Source of the DNA: JALSKU01 sp964556545
GTDB taxonomy: Bacteria > Campylobacterota > Campylobacteria > Campylobacterales > JALSKU01
NCBI GenBank assembly: GCA_964556545.1
Contig: CAZKWE010000009.1
Span: 21,938 to 85,937, forward strand
Direction: 5' to 3'
Length of the DNA: 64,000 nt
Positions 1 through 8,490 of this stretch are shown in pieces. Every line of letters begins with the position of its first letter. Within the stretch, counting starts at the first letter, position 1. Under the pieces are notes generated by a model. The model was given only the letters and a program-made list of their open reading frames with translations, had not been told where the DNA came from and ran no database searches. The translations under genes were made by a program, and so were the position numbers.

Positions 1-130
1 AAAATCATGATTGTTTCTCTCGCCGACAGGTGTAGCATAAGTTTTACCCCACAAAATTTTAAAATTTTGTTGGGACCCCAAAGTGATAGGAATTTTTGCT
101 GGAATCCATTTCCGGCAAAAAGGAGAATTT
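1..130 (+). repeat. Structured intergenic repeat, copy 1
   Basis: About 130 bases nearly identical (about five differences) to 18411-18540, and related in layout to 35281-35364. It holds a small hairpin at 21-32 (CGCC/GGTG), a 28-base near-palindrome at 47-74, a conserved core AGTGATAGGAATTT near 81-94, a second hairpin at about 99-117 (GCTGGAA/TTCCGGC), and ends in AAAGGAG. The copy may extend left of the window. It can be read as a 41-codon ORF (7-132), but the frame is not shared with the third copy, so I treat it as a nucleic-acid element rather than a gene. Confidence 0.85.
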
Positions 131-180
131 AAGGTGAAAAACCGATATAATGAGGTCTCATAATATTTAGGCAGAAAAAA

Positions 181-1065
181 ATGATTAATAAATTAAAAGA
201 GTTTGGTGCGGATATAGTTCTTTTTAGTGTTGCACTCTCATGGGGTGCAACCTTTGTTATCGTACAAGATGCCATAAAAGATATTCCTGTTTTTGCATTT
301 TTATTTTTAAGATTTTTTCTTAGTTTTTTGCTTATGTTTTTCTTCTGTTTTAAATACTTTAAACAGCTTGACAAACAACTTTTACAGGCGGGAATCTTTC
401 TCGGGAGCCTCTTTTTTTTAGGATATGCGACACAAACATACGGACTTGTTTATACCAAATCTTCCATAGTGGCTTTCATAACAGGCTTAAATGTTATTAT
501 AGTTCCTATCGTAGTTTATATATTTTTTAGAGAAAAAGTATATATATTTTCTATTGTAGGGGCTGTTATAGCGGCTTTTGGGCTTTGGCTGCTAACTGGC
601 GGGGGAAGTGTAGACAGTTTGGGCAAAGGGGAATTTTATTCTTTTTTGTGTGCTGTGTTTTTTGCCGTACATATTGTATTTACGGCAAAACTTTCAAAAA
701 AATACAATACTTTTTTACTTGTTAGCATACAACTCTTGAGTGTTGCCTTGCTTTCACTTTTAACATCTTTGGCAATTGATCCTTTTACTTTTCCAAAAGT
801 TTATACATTTCCTGTGATATTGGCTCTTGTAACGACAGTTTTGTTTGCTACGGTTTATGCACTTTTTATGCAAACTTATATGCAACAGTTCACGACTCCC
901 GCCAAAACTGCTATCATTTTTACAATGGAGCCGGCAAGTGCGGCTGTATTTAGCTATTTTTATGCACATGAAATTTTAAATTATACTCAAATTGCAGGAG
1001 GAATTATCATGATGGCAGCTATGCTTATAGCCGAGATAGGTGCTTATTATAGAAATAAAATCTAA
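181..1065 (+). CDS. EamA/DMT-family membrane transporter
   Basis: Predicted inner-membrane drug/metabolite transporter of 294 residues. About ten hydrophobic segments are visible, arranged as two EamA repeats (roughly residues 10-140 and 150-285). Family hallmarks include the early stretch SWGATFV and a glutamate-proline pair (MEPASAA) in the second repeat. Substrate cannot be told from sequence; family members export amino acids, nucleosides or other metabolites. The ATG at 181 follows TTTAGGCAG, a modest ribosome binding site. The gene sits 50 bases downstream of a structured repeat and converges with tsaD, leaving only 8 bases between the two ends. Confidence 0.88.
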   Translation: MINKLKEFGADIVLFSVALSWGATFVIVQDAIKDIPVFAFLFLRFFLSFLLMFFFCFKYFKQLDKQLLQAGIFLGSLFFLGYATQTYGLVYTKSSIVAFITGLNVIIVPIVVYIFFREKVYIFSIVGAVIAAFGLWLLTGGGSVDSLGKGEFYSFLCAVFFAVHIVFTAKLSKKYNTFLLVSIQLLSVALLSLLTSLAIDPFTFPKVYTFPVILALVTTVLFATVYALFMQTYMQQFTTPAKTAIIFTMEPASAAVFSYFYAHEILNYTQIAGGIIMMAAMLIAEIGAYYRNKI

Positions 1066-1073
1066 AAGTAACT

Positions 1074-2078
1074 CTAATAACCGTTTTTTGAAATTATTTT
1101 GGGGTTTATCTGTAAATCTCTCATATCGGTAAAATAATTGTGGCTGTATGCTTCGATAGCATATCTTCCTATCATAGCGGCATTATCCGAGCAGTATTTA
1201 AGTTTTGACAATTTTAATTCAAGTCCGAATTCACCGCATAATGCAAAAATATTTTCTCTTAAACTTAAATTGGCACTTGCTCCTCCTACGATACCAAAGA
1301 CTTTTATACCGTTTCTTTCTTTTTTGAGTATATTTTTTGTCTTATGAAGAAGGTGGGCAATAGCTGTTTTTTGAAAAGAAGCACAGATATCATATTTATC
1401 CTTCTCTGTCAAATCTCCAAGGGCCTCTATGGCAAGTCTTACCTGATTTTTTAAGCCCGAATAACTAAAAGCATGTCGGTTTGAATTGTATAAAGGAATA
1501 GTAAAATTAAATCTTGAAAAATCTCCTTTTGATGCATATTCTTCCACTTTCGCTCCCCCGGGATATCCAAGCCCAAGCATTTTGGCCACTTTATCAAAAC
1601 TCTCTCCGAAACTATCATCCAAAGTGGTGGCAAGCACTTCATAATTAAAAAAATCTTTTACTCTTAAAAGCATTGTATGTCCTCCTGAAACCAAAAGGGT
1701 TATCATAGGAAAAGTACCATTTGTCTCTATAAATAAAGATGCAATATGTCCTTTTAAGTGATTGACTGCAATCAATGGAATATCCAAAGCAATGCTTAAA
1801 GCTTTTGCCATTGTTACACCCTCTATCAAAGTAACGGAAAGTCCGGGTTCATTTGTAACTGCTACTGCTTTTAAGGCATCAAAATAAACTTTACACTCCT
1901 CTAAAATTTTTGGAAGTGCCTCAGTATGAAGCCTTGCGGCAAGCTCGGGTACTACACCGCCATACTTAGAATGTTCGCTGTCTTGAGAAATTTTTTTGTG
2001 GTATATCAATTTTTTTGTATTTATCTCTGTTACGGCAATGGAACTATCATCGCAACTACTCTCGATACTCAGTAGCAT
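1074..2078 (-). CDS. tsaD: tRNA N6-threonylcarbamoyladenosine transferase TsaD
   Basis: Transfers the threonylcarbamoyl group onto A37 of ANN-decoding tRNAs, working with TsaB and TsaE. The 334-residue product begins LLSIESSCDDSSIA, the ASKHA-fold phosphate loop typical of the family. It carries the metal-binding HLKGH (HxxGH) near residue 107, the nucleotide loop LLVSGGHTML near 130, and the late SDNAAMIGRYA motif. Its start overlaps the dxr end by 10 bases, so tsaD is the last gene of a cdsA-dxr-tsaD unit. Full length; identification is secure. Confidence 0.96.
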   Translation of the reverse strand: MLLSIESSCDDSSIAVTEINTKKLIYHKKISQDSEHSKYGGVVPELAARLHTEALPKILEECKVYFDALKAVAVTNEPGLSVTLIEGVTMAKALSIALDIPLIAVNHLKGHIASLFIETNGTFPMITLLVSGGHTMLLRVKDFFNYEVLATTLDDSFGESFDKVAKMLGLGYPGGAKVEEYASKGDFSRFNFTIPLYNSNRHAFSYSGLKNQVRLAIEALGDLTEKDKYDICASFQKTAIAHLLHKTKNILKKERNGIKVFGIVGGASANLSLRENIFALCGEFGLELKLSKLKYCSDNAAMIGRYAIEAYSHNYFTDMRDLQINPKIISKNGY

Positions 2079-3151
2079 ATCATCTCTTTTGCAAATTTTC
2101 TGACTTCTTTATCAACTTCAAAAATATCATTAAAATTTTGTAAAGATATATCTTGAAATTTTTCATATGAAGAGAGTGTTATCTTCGAAATATCAAAAAA
2201 CGATATATCCCCATTTAAAAAAGCTTCTACCCCTATCTCATTGGCTGCATTTATCACGACTCCTGCTTGAGGATTTTTAAGAACCTCATCTTTTATCTGC
2301 CATATCGGATACCTTTTTTCTTCAATTTTTTTAAAACTTAACTCTTTTATATCCAGCAGGTTGATATTTGATACAATTTTATGCGAAGGCTCAGACCCCA
2401 AAAGAGCATATGATATAGGCAATCGCATATCTGCTCCTGCAAAATGGGCAGTTGTGCTTCCGTCTTTAAATTCCAAAAGCGCATGAATAATAGAGTTTTT
2501 TTCGATAACCGCATCAACACTGTCCGTATCAAAAAGCCATTTTGCCTCTAAAAGTTCAAAAAGCTTATTTGTCATTGTCGCACTGTCTATACTTATCTTT
2601 TTGCCCATTTTCCAATTCGGATGATTTAAAGCATTACTTGCTTTTTGATTTTTTATATCAGATATATCCATATCTCTAAAAGGACCTCCGCTTGCAGTCA
2701 GGATAATCCTCTTTATTGTTCTGTCGTTTAGCATATACCATACGGCAAAATGCTCGCTATCTATGGGGATAATTTTTGAACTATCTACAAAAGCTCCGGC
2801 AACTACCAAACTCTCTTTATTTGCAAGAGCCAGTTTCTTATCCAGTTTTAATGCTTCAAGAGTAGGCACAAGACCCAAAAAACCGACCAGAGCATTTACA
2901 ACCAATTTGCTTTTGGATATATTTATAGCTTCAAGTATTCCCTCTTCCGCATAAAAAACTCTATCATGTTTCACATAAGGAATTAACTCTTTTTTTGCTA
3001 CTGCTACAAACTTGGGACGAAACTCTTTTATTTGAGTATTTAAAAGTTTTATATTGCTTCCTGCTACCAGAGTTTCTACTTCAAGATTAAACTCTCTTGC
3101 TATATTTAAAACATTAACCCCGATAGAGCCTGTGCTGCCAAGAAGTATCAA
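2069..3151 (-). CDS. dxr: 1-deoxy-D-xylulose 5-phosphate reductoisomerase
   Basis: Second step of the MEP isoprenoid pathway: NADPH-dependent conversion of DXP to 2-C-methylerythritol 4-phosphate. The 360-residue protein opens with the nucleotide-binding GSTGSIGVN, followed by ALANKESLV, the metal-binding IDSEHFAV segment near residue 133, and the substrate loop LTASGGPFRD. HPNWKMGKKISIDSATMTNK marks the catalytic domain. The start is TTG at 3151, directly after the cdsA stop (TAATTG), which suggests translational coupling. The 3' end overlaps tsaD by 10 bases. Confidence 0.96.
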   Translation of the reverse strand: MILLGSTGSIGVNVLNIAREFNLEVETLVAGSNIKLLNTQIKEFRPKFVAVAKKELIPYVKHDRVFYAEEGILEAINISKSKLVVNALVGFLGLVPTLEALKLDKKLALANKESLVVAGAFVDSSKIIPIDSEHFAVWYMLNDRTIKRIILTASGGPFRDMDISDIKNQKASNALNHPNWKMGKKISIDSATMTNKLFELLEAKWLFDTDSVDAVIEKNSIIHALLEFKDGSTTAHFAGADMRLPISYALLGSEPSHKIVSNINLLDIKELSFKKIEEKRYPIWQIKDEVLKNPQAGVVINAANEIGVEAFLNGDISFFDISKITLSSYEKFQDISLQNFNDIFEVDKEVRKFAKEMICY

Positions 3152-3916
3152 TTATGCCAATCCTCTTAAAAGTATCGCCATAACCACTCCTGCAAAAAGA
3201 TAGCCGTCTACTCTATCTAAAACACCTCCATGCCCGGGAAGAACGGATCCGCTGTCTTTTACTCCTGCTTCTCTTTTTAAATAACTCTCAAACAAATCTC
3301 CGTAAATACTTGATAAAGAAGTTAAAACGGAAACAAGCAAACTAAGCCAAAAATTCACATAGCTTAAACCGTAAAAAGCTCCTACTATCGTGGCAACAGC
3401 GACTCCCCCAACTACTCCTTCGACAGTTTTGTTTGGAGAAATAGAAGAAAATTTTCTTTTTCCAACACTTTTTCCGACAAAATACGCTCCACTATCCGTA
3501 AGCACTACTATAATAACAAGCCAAATAAGTATACCCATGCCAAAATCATGATAGAGAGCCAAAATAAATAAAAAAGGTGTCATCGGATATAAAAATGGGT
3601 AAAGAAGTTTAAAATCAACCTTTTTTTCAAACAGCATTATTGATACGGCAACAATAAGAACCAAAAACGACAAATCATCCGGATTCGGATAAAAAAGTGC
3701 TATAAACCAAATGATAAGTGCCAAAGAGTAAAGAATATTACTTTTGATCTTAAAAAGATTGATACTCTCATGCATTGAAAAGATATAAGCCACTCCCAAA
3801 AAAAGCCATGTTAAAAAATAGTTATCTATCAAGCCAATTAATCCTACTGCAATTACCAAAAACAGTGCAGTCAAATATCTTTCTTTGTCTTTTGCAAATT
3901 TTTCTTTTATATTCAT
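3152..3916 (-). CDS. cdsA: Phosphatidate cytidylyltransferase
   Basis: Integral membrane enzyme that makes CDP-diacylglycerol from phosphatidic acid and CTP, feeding phospholipid synthesis. It has 254 residues and about seven or eight membrane segments. The C-terminal family signature is present: SPNKTVEGVVGG near residue 160, then GDLFESYLKREAGVKDSG and LPGHGGVLDRVDG near 205-237, which carry the metal- and CTP-binding acidic residues. It is the first gene of the cdsA-dxr-tsaD unit; dxr begins with no gap after its stop codon. Confidence 0.95.
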   Translation of the reverse strand: MNIKEKFAKDKERYLTALFLVIAVGLIGLIDNYFLTWLFLGVAYIFSMHESINLFKIKSNILYSLALIIWFIALFYPNPDDLSFLVLIVAVSIMLFEKKVDFKLLYPFLYPMTPFLFILALYHDFGMGILIWLVIIVVLTDSGAYFVGKSVGKRKFSSISPNKTVEGVVGGVAVATIVGAFYGLSYVNFWLSLLVSVLTSLSSIYGDLFESYLKREAGVKDSGSVLPGHGGVLDRVDGYLFAGVVMAILLRGLA

Positions 3917-3952
3917 TACAACCGGCCTTATATATTTTTGTGATTATCCCAC

Positions 3953-3995
3953 ATTATGCATTAGAAGTTTATTAAACCTAAATTATGCATTAGAA
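3953..3995. repeat. 14-base direct repeat pair upstream of cdsA
   Basis: ATTATGCATTAGAA occurs exactly at 3953-3966 and again at 3982-3995, 29 bases apart. It lies in the 163-base gap between the minus-strand genes at 4080-4400 and cdsA, 37 bases before the cdsA start. It could be a local duplication or a pair of regulator sites. A weak hairpin GCCAA/TTGGC lies at 4021-4038 in the same gap. Confidence 0.6.
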
Positions 3996-4079
3996 ATTAA
4001 CAAATTAGCACCAATCATTTGCCAATAGGGGTTTTGGCGAATTGTTAATACACACTTTTAAATCAGTATTGCTTAGGTA

Positions 4080-4400
4080 CTATACTTTAATATCAAGAAG
4101 ATGAGTATTTTGTTTTTTCTCTTTTATCTTTTTTTCTATTTTATTCATAAATTTCTCTTCCTCTTCTTTTTCTCCACTTTCTTCATCTTTTTTTTGTTTT
4201 TCATGCTCGTGCTCAGGGTCTATTTTGTATGTCTCTTCAGCAGGTCTTACTTCTTCAATTTCTTTTTCTTTTTCTTTTAAAAGCTCTGCTGCTACAACAT
4301 TTTGAAGATCTATTTTATTTTGAAAATCTATCTGTTTGGCTGCAGGTATTTGCATATTTTGATTTGCATAAATAGCGCCGCCCAATGGAGTTATGGCCAT
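4080..4400 (-). CDS. Small highly charged hypothetical protein
   Basis: I do not recognise this 106-residue protein. The first 45 residues are mixed (a TPLGGAIY start, then Gln/Asn-rich). From about residue 40 to 98 it is almost entirely Glu and Lys, with the helical, possibly coiled-coil character of KEKEKEIEEV and EKEEEEKFMNKIEKKIKEKK. No signal peptide, membrane segment or cysteine is visible, so it is likely cytoplasmic and partly disordered. Its start lies 21 bases after the RqcH-like gene on the same strand, so the two are probably co-transcribed. It is a plausible real gene because of spacing and strand, but the function is unknown. Confidence 0.6.
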   Translation of the reverse strand: MAITPLGGAIYANQNMQIPAAKQIDFQNKIDLQNVVAAELLKEKEKEIEEVRPAEETYKIDPEHEHEKQKKDEESGEKEEEEKFMNKIEKKIKEKKQNTHLLDIKV

Positions 4401-4421
4401 GATAAATCCTTCCGCACTTGC

Positions 4422-5747
4422 TTAAAATTTGACTCTTAGTGTTTTATAATTTACATAGTTTACCTTTGCACCTGAGACAATCTTTACATTTCTTCTTGTT
4501 GTATAATCGACCAAATAATCACTTTTTTGAGCGACACTAAACTTTACACATATATTTGCCGCAAACTCAAGCACCTTTTTTGGAATATCTTTTTTGTTTG
4601 AGCTTATTATAACATGGGTTGAGGGCAAATCTTTCAAATGCAGCCATATATCACTCATTTTTGCATTTTTTAACAAATAAGCATTTGCTTTTTCATTCTT
4701 TCCCAAAGATATTTTATATCCTTCATAATAAAAATTTTCCACACCATCATAATTTTTCTCTTTCTTGCCGCTTTTTCCCTTTTTCGGAAAGTATAATTTT
4801 AATTCGTCCAAACTTTTTACATTGGCAACAATGCGTTCAAGAGATCGCAGATACTCTATCTTTGAATCAAGATTTTCAACTTCAAGATGTATATTTCTTG
4901 CTTTTTGCTTTGCTTTTTTAGATAAATCATAAAGCATATTTGCCGCCTGAGAAGGTGTTTTTGCTTCTTTTGGAAATTTTATACAAATCTCTTTGCCTTC
5001 AAAACTCAAAACTTTTATCTCTTTTTGATAGTTTTTGATATTTGATAAATTTGCAAGTAGCAATTCCGCTTCTGCTTGATACTTTTTAGATTTTTCCAAA
5101 AGTTCGTTTTCAACTGGCAATTTTTCTTTTATCTCTTTTAATTTTTCTATTTTTTTATGAATCAAAATAAGTTTTTGATTGATTAAAAGATGAAGTTTTT
5201 TTTCTATTTTTTCATCATACTTGTCATACAGATATCTTTTTACATTCAAAATGGATACTTCGTTTTCTGCAAATTTTATCCCGGGGAGTTCGGGTAAGTT
5301 TATACCGTTTTTTATCTCTCTGTAAGAGACACTTTTATCAATATGCCTTAATGCTTCAAGTATGATAAACTCGTTATCGCATATTATTACATTGGTATGC
5401 CTGCCGGTAAATTCAAACTGAAGGTATGTTACAGTAGCTTTGTAACTCTTTTTTTGCATCAATTTAAATCGTATTATTTTGTTGTCTTTAAGTACTTCCA
5501 TATCTTCAACGAAAGAGTTGAAGCATCTCTTTTTTAAAACTATATCAAACGGTGCACTGTATATTTTGGAAGTTTTAAAATTGTCTTTTTTAAATATATA
5601 TGAATTTCCTTTTGTCATATCAAAAAAAATAGACTCGTTTTTATCAAATACCAACTTCAATACCGTATCATCAACTCTATATATGCTTTCAAGTTTTTTA
5701 AATTTTTTTATATATTCAACTATTTTTACCAATTCTGTTCTTTTCAC
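4422..5747 (-). CDS. rqcH: NFACT-family protein, RqcH/Rqc2 homologue
   Basis: Likely ribosome quality-control factor that binds obstructed 50S subunits and recruits tRNA-Ala for C-terminal alanine tailing. The 441 residues show an NFACT-N domain (the segment LQFEFTGRHTNVIICDNEF near 105-125), a long Lys/Glu-rich coiled coil at about 190-310, and a C-terminal NFACT-R domain with the signature SDIWLHLKDLPSTHVII near 365-382. It is shorter than the Firmicutes proteins (about 560 residues). Older annotation calls such proteins fibronectin-binding. Activity is inferred from the family only. Confidence 0.85.
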   Translation of the reverse strand: MKRTELVKIVEYIKKFKKLESIYRVDDTVLKLVFDKNESIFFDMTKGNSYIFKKDNFKTSKIYSAPFDIVLKKRCFNSFVEDMEVLKDNKIIRFKLMQKKSYKATVTYLQFEFTGRHTNVIICDNEFIILEALRHIDKSVSYREIKNGINLPELPGIKFAENEVSILNVKRYLYDKYDEKIEKKLHLLINQKLILIHKKIEKLKEIKEKLPVENELLEKSKKYQAEAELLLANLSNIKNYQKEIKVLSFEGKEICIKFPKEAKTPSQAANMLYDLSKKAKQKARNIHLEVENLDSKIEYLRSLERIVANVKSLDELKLYFPKKGKSGKKEKNYDGVENFYYEGYKISLGKNEKANAYLLKNAKMSDIWLHLKDLPSTHVIISSNKKDIPKKVLEFAANICVKFSVAQKSDYLVDYTTRRNVKIVSGAKVNYVNYKTLRVKF

Positions 5748-5893
5748 TCGAAAATCTCCTTTTTAAGCACTCGGTCAAAAGTTGATCGGATACTTACTGC
5801 TTTTTATTTTATCCAAGTTAAGATTAATTTTAGGTCACTTTCAAATTCTTATTAATACATTTGAATGGAATATTAGATAAATTTTTTAGATAA

Positions 5894-5922
5894 TTTGTAA
5901 AAAATAACTGCTATTTTACAAA
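5894..5922. promoter_or_regulatory. Inverted repeat upstream of nuoA
   Basis: Two perfect 9-base arms, TTTGTAAAA at 5894-5902 and TTTTACAAA at 5914-5922, are separated by 11 bases. They lie in the 238-base divergent gap between the RqcH-like gene and nuoA, about 65 bases before the nuoA start. The position suits a dimeric regulator site near the nuo promoter. A possible -10 (TATCAT, 5931-5936) follows, but I see no clear -35 element. The regulator is not identifiable. Confidence 0.4.
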
Positions 5923-5985
5923 AAATGTGTTATCATACCTGCTATAAATTTTAATCTGAATAGATTGAAAAAATGGCGGTGAATT

Positions 5986-6348
5986 ATGTCACAAGAATTG
6001 ATGCTTTCCGGGGTTATTATTTTTATCTTGGCAGTCGCAATTCCTATTATGTTTATTGCCACTAAAAATCTCGGTCCGAAAAATCCTAATATTAAAAATA
6101 AAAATCTAACTTACGAAAGCGGTGTATCAACTCCTATCGGAGATATAGGCTCAAGACACAATGTAAGATTTTATCTTGTTGCCATATTGTTTATCATTTT
6201 TGATGTAGAAATTATATTTTTATTCCCCTGGGCAGTCAATGTAAGAGAACTCGGAACAACAGGACTTGTTGAAATATTTTTATTTGTTTTTTTACTTGTG
6301 GCGGGACTTGCTTATGTTTATATGAAAAAGGCTTTAAAATGGCAGTAG
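5986..6348 (+). CDS. nuoA: NADH-quinone oxidoreductase subunit A
   Basis: Small membrane subunit of respiratory complex I, at the junction between the peripheral and membrane arms. The 120 residues contain three hydrophobic segments and the family motif NLTYESGV(S)TPIGD near residue 40, followed by RFYLVAILFIIFDVEIIFLFPW, which includes the conserved acidic residues of the second helix. First gene of nuoABCDEF; its last 10 bases overlap nuoB. GGCGGTGAATT precedes the ATG, a weak to moderate ribosome binding site. Confidence 0.97.
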   Translation: MSQELMLSGVIIFILAVAIPIMFIATKNLGPKNPNIKNKNLTYESGVSTPIGDIGSRHNVRFYLVAILFIIFDVEIIFLFPWAVNVRELGTTGLVEIFLFVFLLVAGLAYVYMKKALKWQ

Positions 6349-6854
6349 GAGCTGAAGCGATATTTGGTGATAGTGTTATTACCACAAAACTTGACAGTGC
6401 CATAAACTGGGCAAGAGAATCTTCCCTTTGGCCTTATATTTTCGGCACGGCATGCTGTGCTATAGAATTTATGAGTGTTGCTTCTTCAAAGTACGATATA
6501 TCAAGATTTGGTGCGGAAGTTGTAAGATTTGTTCCAAAACAAGCTGATCTTATGATAGTCGCAGGAACAATAAGCTACAAACAAGCCCCGATTTTAAAAA
6601 TGATATATGACCAAATCTGTGAACCCAAATGGGTTATAAGCATGGGTGCATGTGCTTGTAGCGGAGGGTTTTATGATAATTACACTACATTGCAGGGCAT
6701 TGATCAGATAATTCCGGTAGATATATATCTTGCCGGCTGTCCGCCAAGACCGGAGGCTATACTTGACGGCATTATGCAGATACAAAAAATGAGTCAAAAC
6801 GAATCAATACTAAAAGACCGGGTAAAAAATTTCAAAGGTTTGCTTAATGCTTGA
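6339..6854 (+). CDS. nuoB: NADH-quinone oxidoreductase subunit B
   Basis: Peripheral-arm subunit holding the terminal [4Fe-4S] cluster N2, which passes electrons to quinone. In the 171 residues the four cluster ligands are visible: tandem Cys39-Cys40 in TACCAIEF, Cys105 in MGACACSGG, and Cys134 in AGCPPRPEA. The start ATG lies inside the end of nuoA (10-base overlap) and the end overlaps nuoCD by 8 bases, so the operon is tightly coupled. Full length for the family. Confidence 0.97.
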   Translation: MAVGAEAIFGDSVITTKLDSAINWARESSLWPYIFGTACCAIEFMSVASSKYDISRFGAEVVRFVPKQADLMIVAGTISYKQAPILKMIYDQICEPKWVISMGACACSGGFYDNYTTLQGIDQIIPVDIYLAGCPPRPEAILDGIMQIQKMSQNESILKDRVKNFKGLLNA

Positions 6855-8490
6855 AAATTTTGAAAAAGAGGATGACAAATATATCATTCCTCCTGAAAAA
6901 ATAAAAGAAGTTGTATCATATTTAAAAAATGAATTAAATTATAACTTTTTTATTGATTTGACTGCAATAGATTATTTAAATTATACAGAAAAGAAAAAAA
7001 GCAGATTTGCAATTGTATATATATTTAGAAGTGAAGATTTTAAAAATACGGTTATATTAAAAAGCTATCTCGGTGATGATTTGAATATACAAAGCATAAG
7101 CTCACTTTTTGACGGTGCAAACTGGGCCGAAAGAGAAGCTTATGATCAGTACGGCGTCACTTTTTCAGGACACCACAACTTAAAAAGAATCCTAAATCAT
7201 AAAAATTTTATAGGGCACCCCTTAAGAAAAGATTACCCGATTACAAAAGGTCAGCTTTGTATAGAAACTGATGATTTGATGGATGAAATGGTAAAAAAAC
7301 TAAGACGCAGAGGGTATGGCGAGAGTGAGGATTTGACTTTTTTAAATCTCGGGCCGGCTCATCCTGCAAGCCATGGAACCATAAGAACCCTTGTAGCTTT
7401 AAAAGATGAAAAAATTGTAAGTGCGGTAAGTGAGATAGGCTATCTTCACAGGGGCTTTGAAAAATCATGCGAAAACCACAAATACAATCAAATCATACCA
7501 TACACGGATAGACTAAACTATTGCTCTGCCATACTTAACAATATCGCTTTTGCAGATGCAGTTGAAAAAATGCTTGAAATTGACATACCGGATCGTGCAA
7601 AATTTATAAGAGTAATCATAGGTGAACTTTCCCGCATTATTGATCATCTTGTATGTCTTGCGGCAGCTTTGGTAGATATGGGGGCTTTAACAAACTATTG
7701 GTATCTTTATAACCCCAGGGAAACCGTATATGACCTTCTTTCCAAACTTACAGGAGCCAGACTGACAAATGCATATATGAGAATAGGCGGAGTCAAATGG
7801 GATTTTTATGATGGATTCGAGAATGATTTGAATGTTTGTCTAAAAGATATATTAAAAGGTGTGGACGATTCTTTAAAACTCATTGCCCACAATAAAATAT
7901 TTTTAGACAGATCCCAAAATATAGGCATTATAGACAAAGAAGACGCTTTGGGTTTTGGTATAAGCGGACCAAATCTTAGGGCAAGCGGAATTGCGTATGA
8001 TTTGAGAGTTGCAAATCCATACTACTATTATGATACTTTTGATTTTGAAATACCTGTTGGAAGTGTAGGAGATGTTTATGACAGACTTATGGTAAGATTT
8101 GAAGAGATATACCAAAGCATTTCAATCATAAAACAGGCTATGAAAAGATTACCCGGTGGCGAAATTGCTGTTAGCGACAAAAGAGTATTTTTGCCTAAAA
8201 AAGATGATGTTTATAACAATATAGAAGGATTAATGAATCAATTTAAACTTATCTTTGAGGGTGTAAAAGTACCGAAAAAAGAGAGTTATTCTGCCATAGA
8301 GGCCGCAAATGGCGAGCTTGGTTTTTATATACTCAGCGATGGCGGTGCAATGCCATACAAAGTAAAAGTAAGACCTCCTTGTTTTTACTCTATGAGTACA
8401 CTTCCTCAAATTATAGAAGATCATTTGGTCGCAGATGCCGTTATAACATTGAGCAGTTTAAATATCATAGCCGGGGAGTTGGACAGATGA
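6847..8490 (+). CDS. nuoCD: NADH-quinone oxidoreductase, fused C and D subunits
   Basis: One 547-residue polypeptide joins the 30 kDa (NuoC, about 1-135) and 49 kDa (NuoD, about 155-547) subunits. NuoC is marked by the segment ANWAEREAYDQYGVTFSGH and GHPLRKDYP. NuoD is marked by LNLGPAHPASHGTIR, EIGYLHRGFEK and the C-terminal VRPPCFYSM and DHLVADAVI segments. NuoD lines the quinone site beside N2; the conserved His of PASHGT and a Tyr in that region are retained. The stop overlaps the nuoE start as ATGA. Confidence 0.97.
   Translation: MLENFEKEDDKYIIPPEKIKEVVSYLKNELNYNFFIDLTAIDYLNYTEKKKSRFAIVYIFRSEDFKNTVILKSYLGDDLNIQSISSLFDGANWAEREAYDQYGVTFSGHHNLKRILNHKNFIGHPLRKDYPITKGQLCIETDDLMDEMVKKLRRRGYGESEDLTFLNLGPAHPASHGTIRTLVALKDEKIVSAVSEIGYLHRGFEKSCENHKYNQIIPYTDRLNYCSAILNNIAFADAVEKMLEIDIPDRAKFIRVIIGELSRIIDHLVCLAAALVDMGALTNYWYLYNPRETVYDLLSKLTGARLTNAYMRIGGVKWDFYDGFENDLNVCLKDILKGVDDSLKLIAHNKIFLDRSQNIGIIDKEDALGFGISGPNLRASGIAYDLRVANPYYYYDTFDFEIPVGSVGDVYDRLMVRFEEIYQSISIIKQAMKRLPGGEIAVSDKRVFLPKKDDVYNNIEGLMNQFKLIFEGVKVPKKESYSAIEAANGELGFYILSDGGAMPYKVKVRPPCFYSMSTLPQIIEDHLVADAVITLSSLNIIAGELDR

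Noticed and set aside
7..132. 41-codon ORF in repeat copy 1 and its twin at 18417-18542
   Set aside because: The frame is not conserved in copy 3, there is no upstream ribosome binding site, and the substitutions fit stem conservation better than protein conservation.
134..163. Nine-codon GTG ORF after the repeat's AAGGAG
   Set aside because: Too short and without attenuator structure; may only be the site where an older downstream gene was joined.
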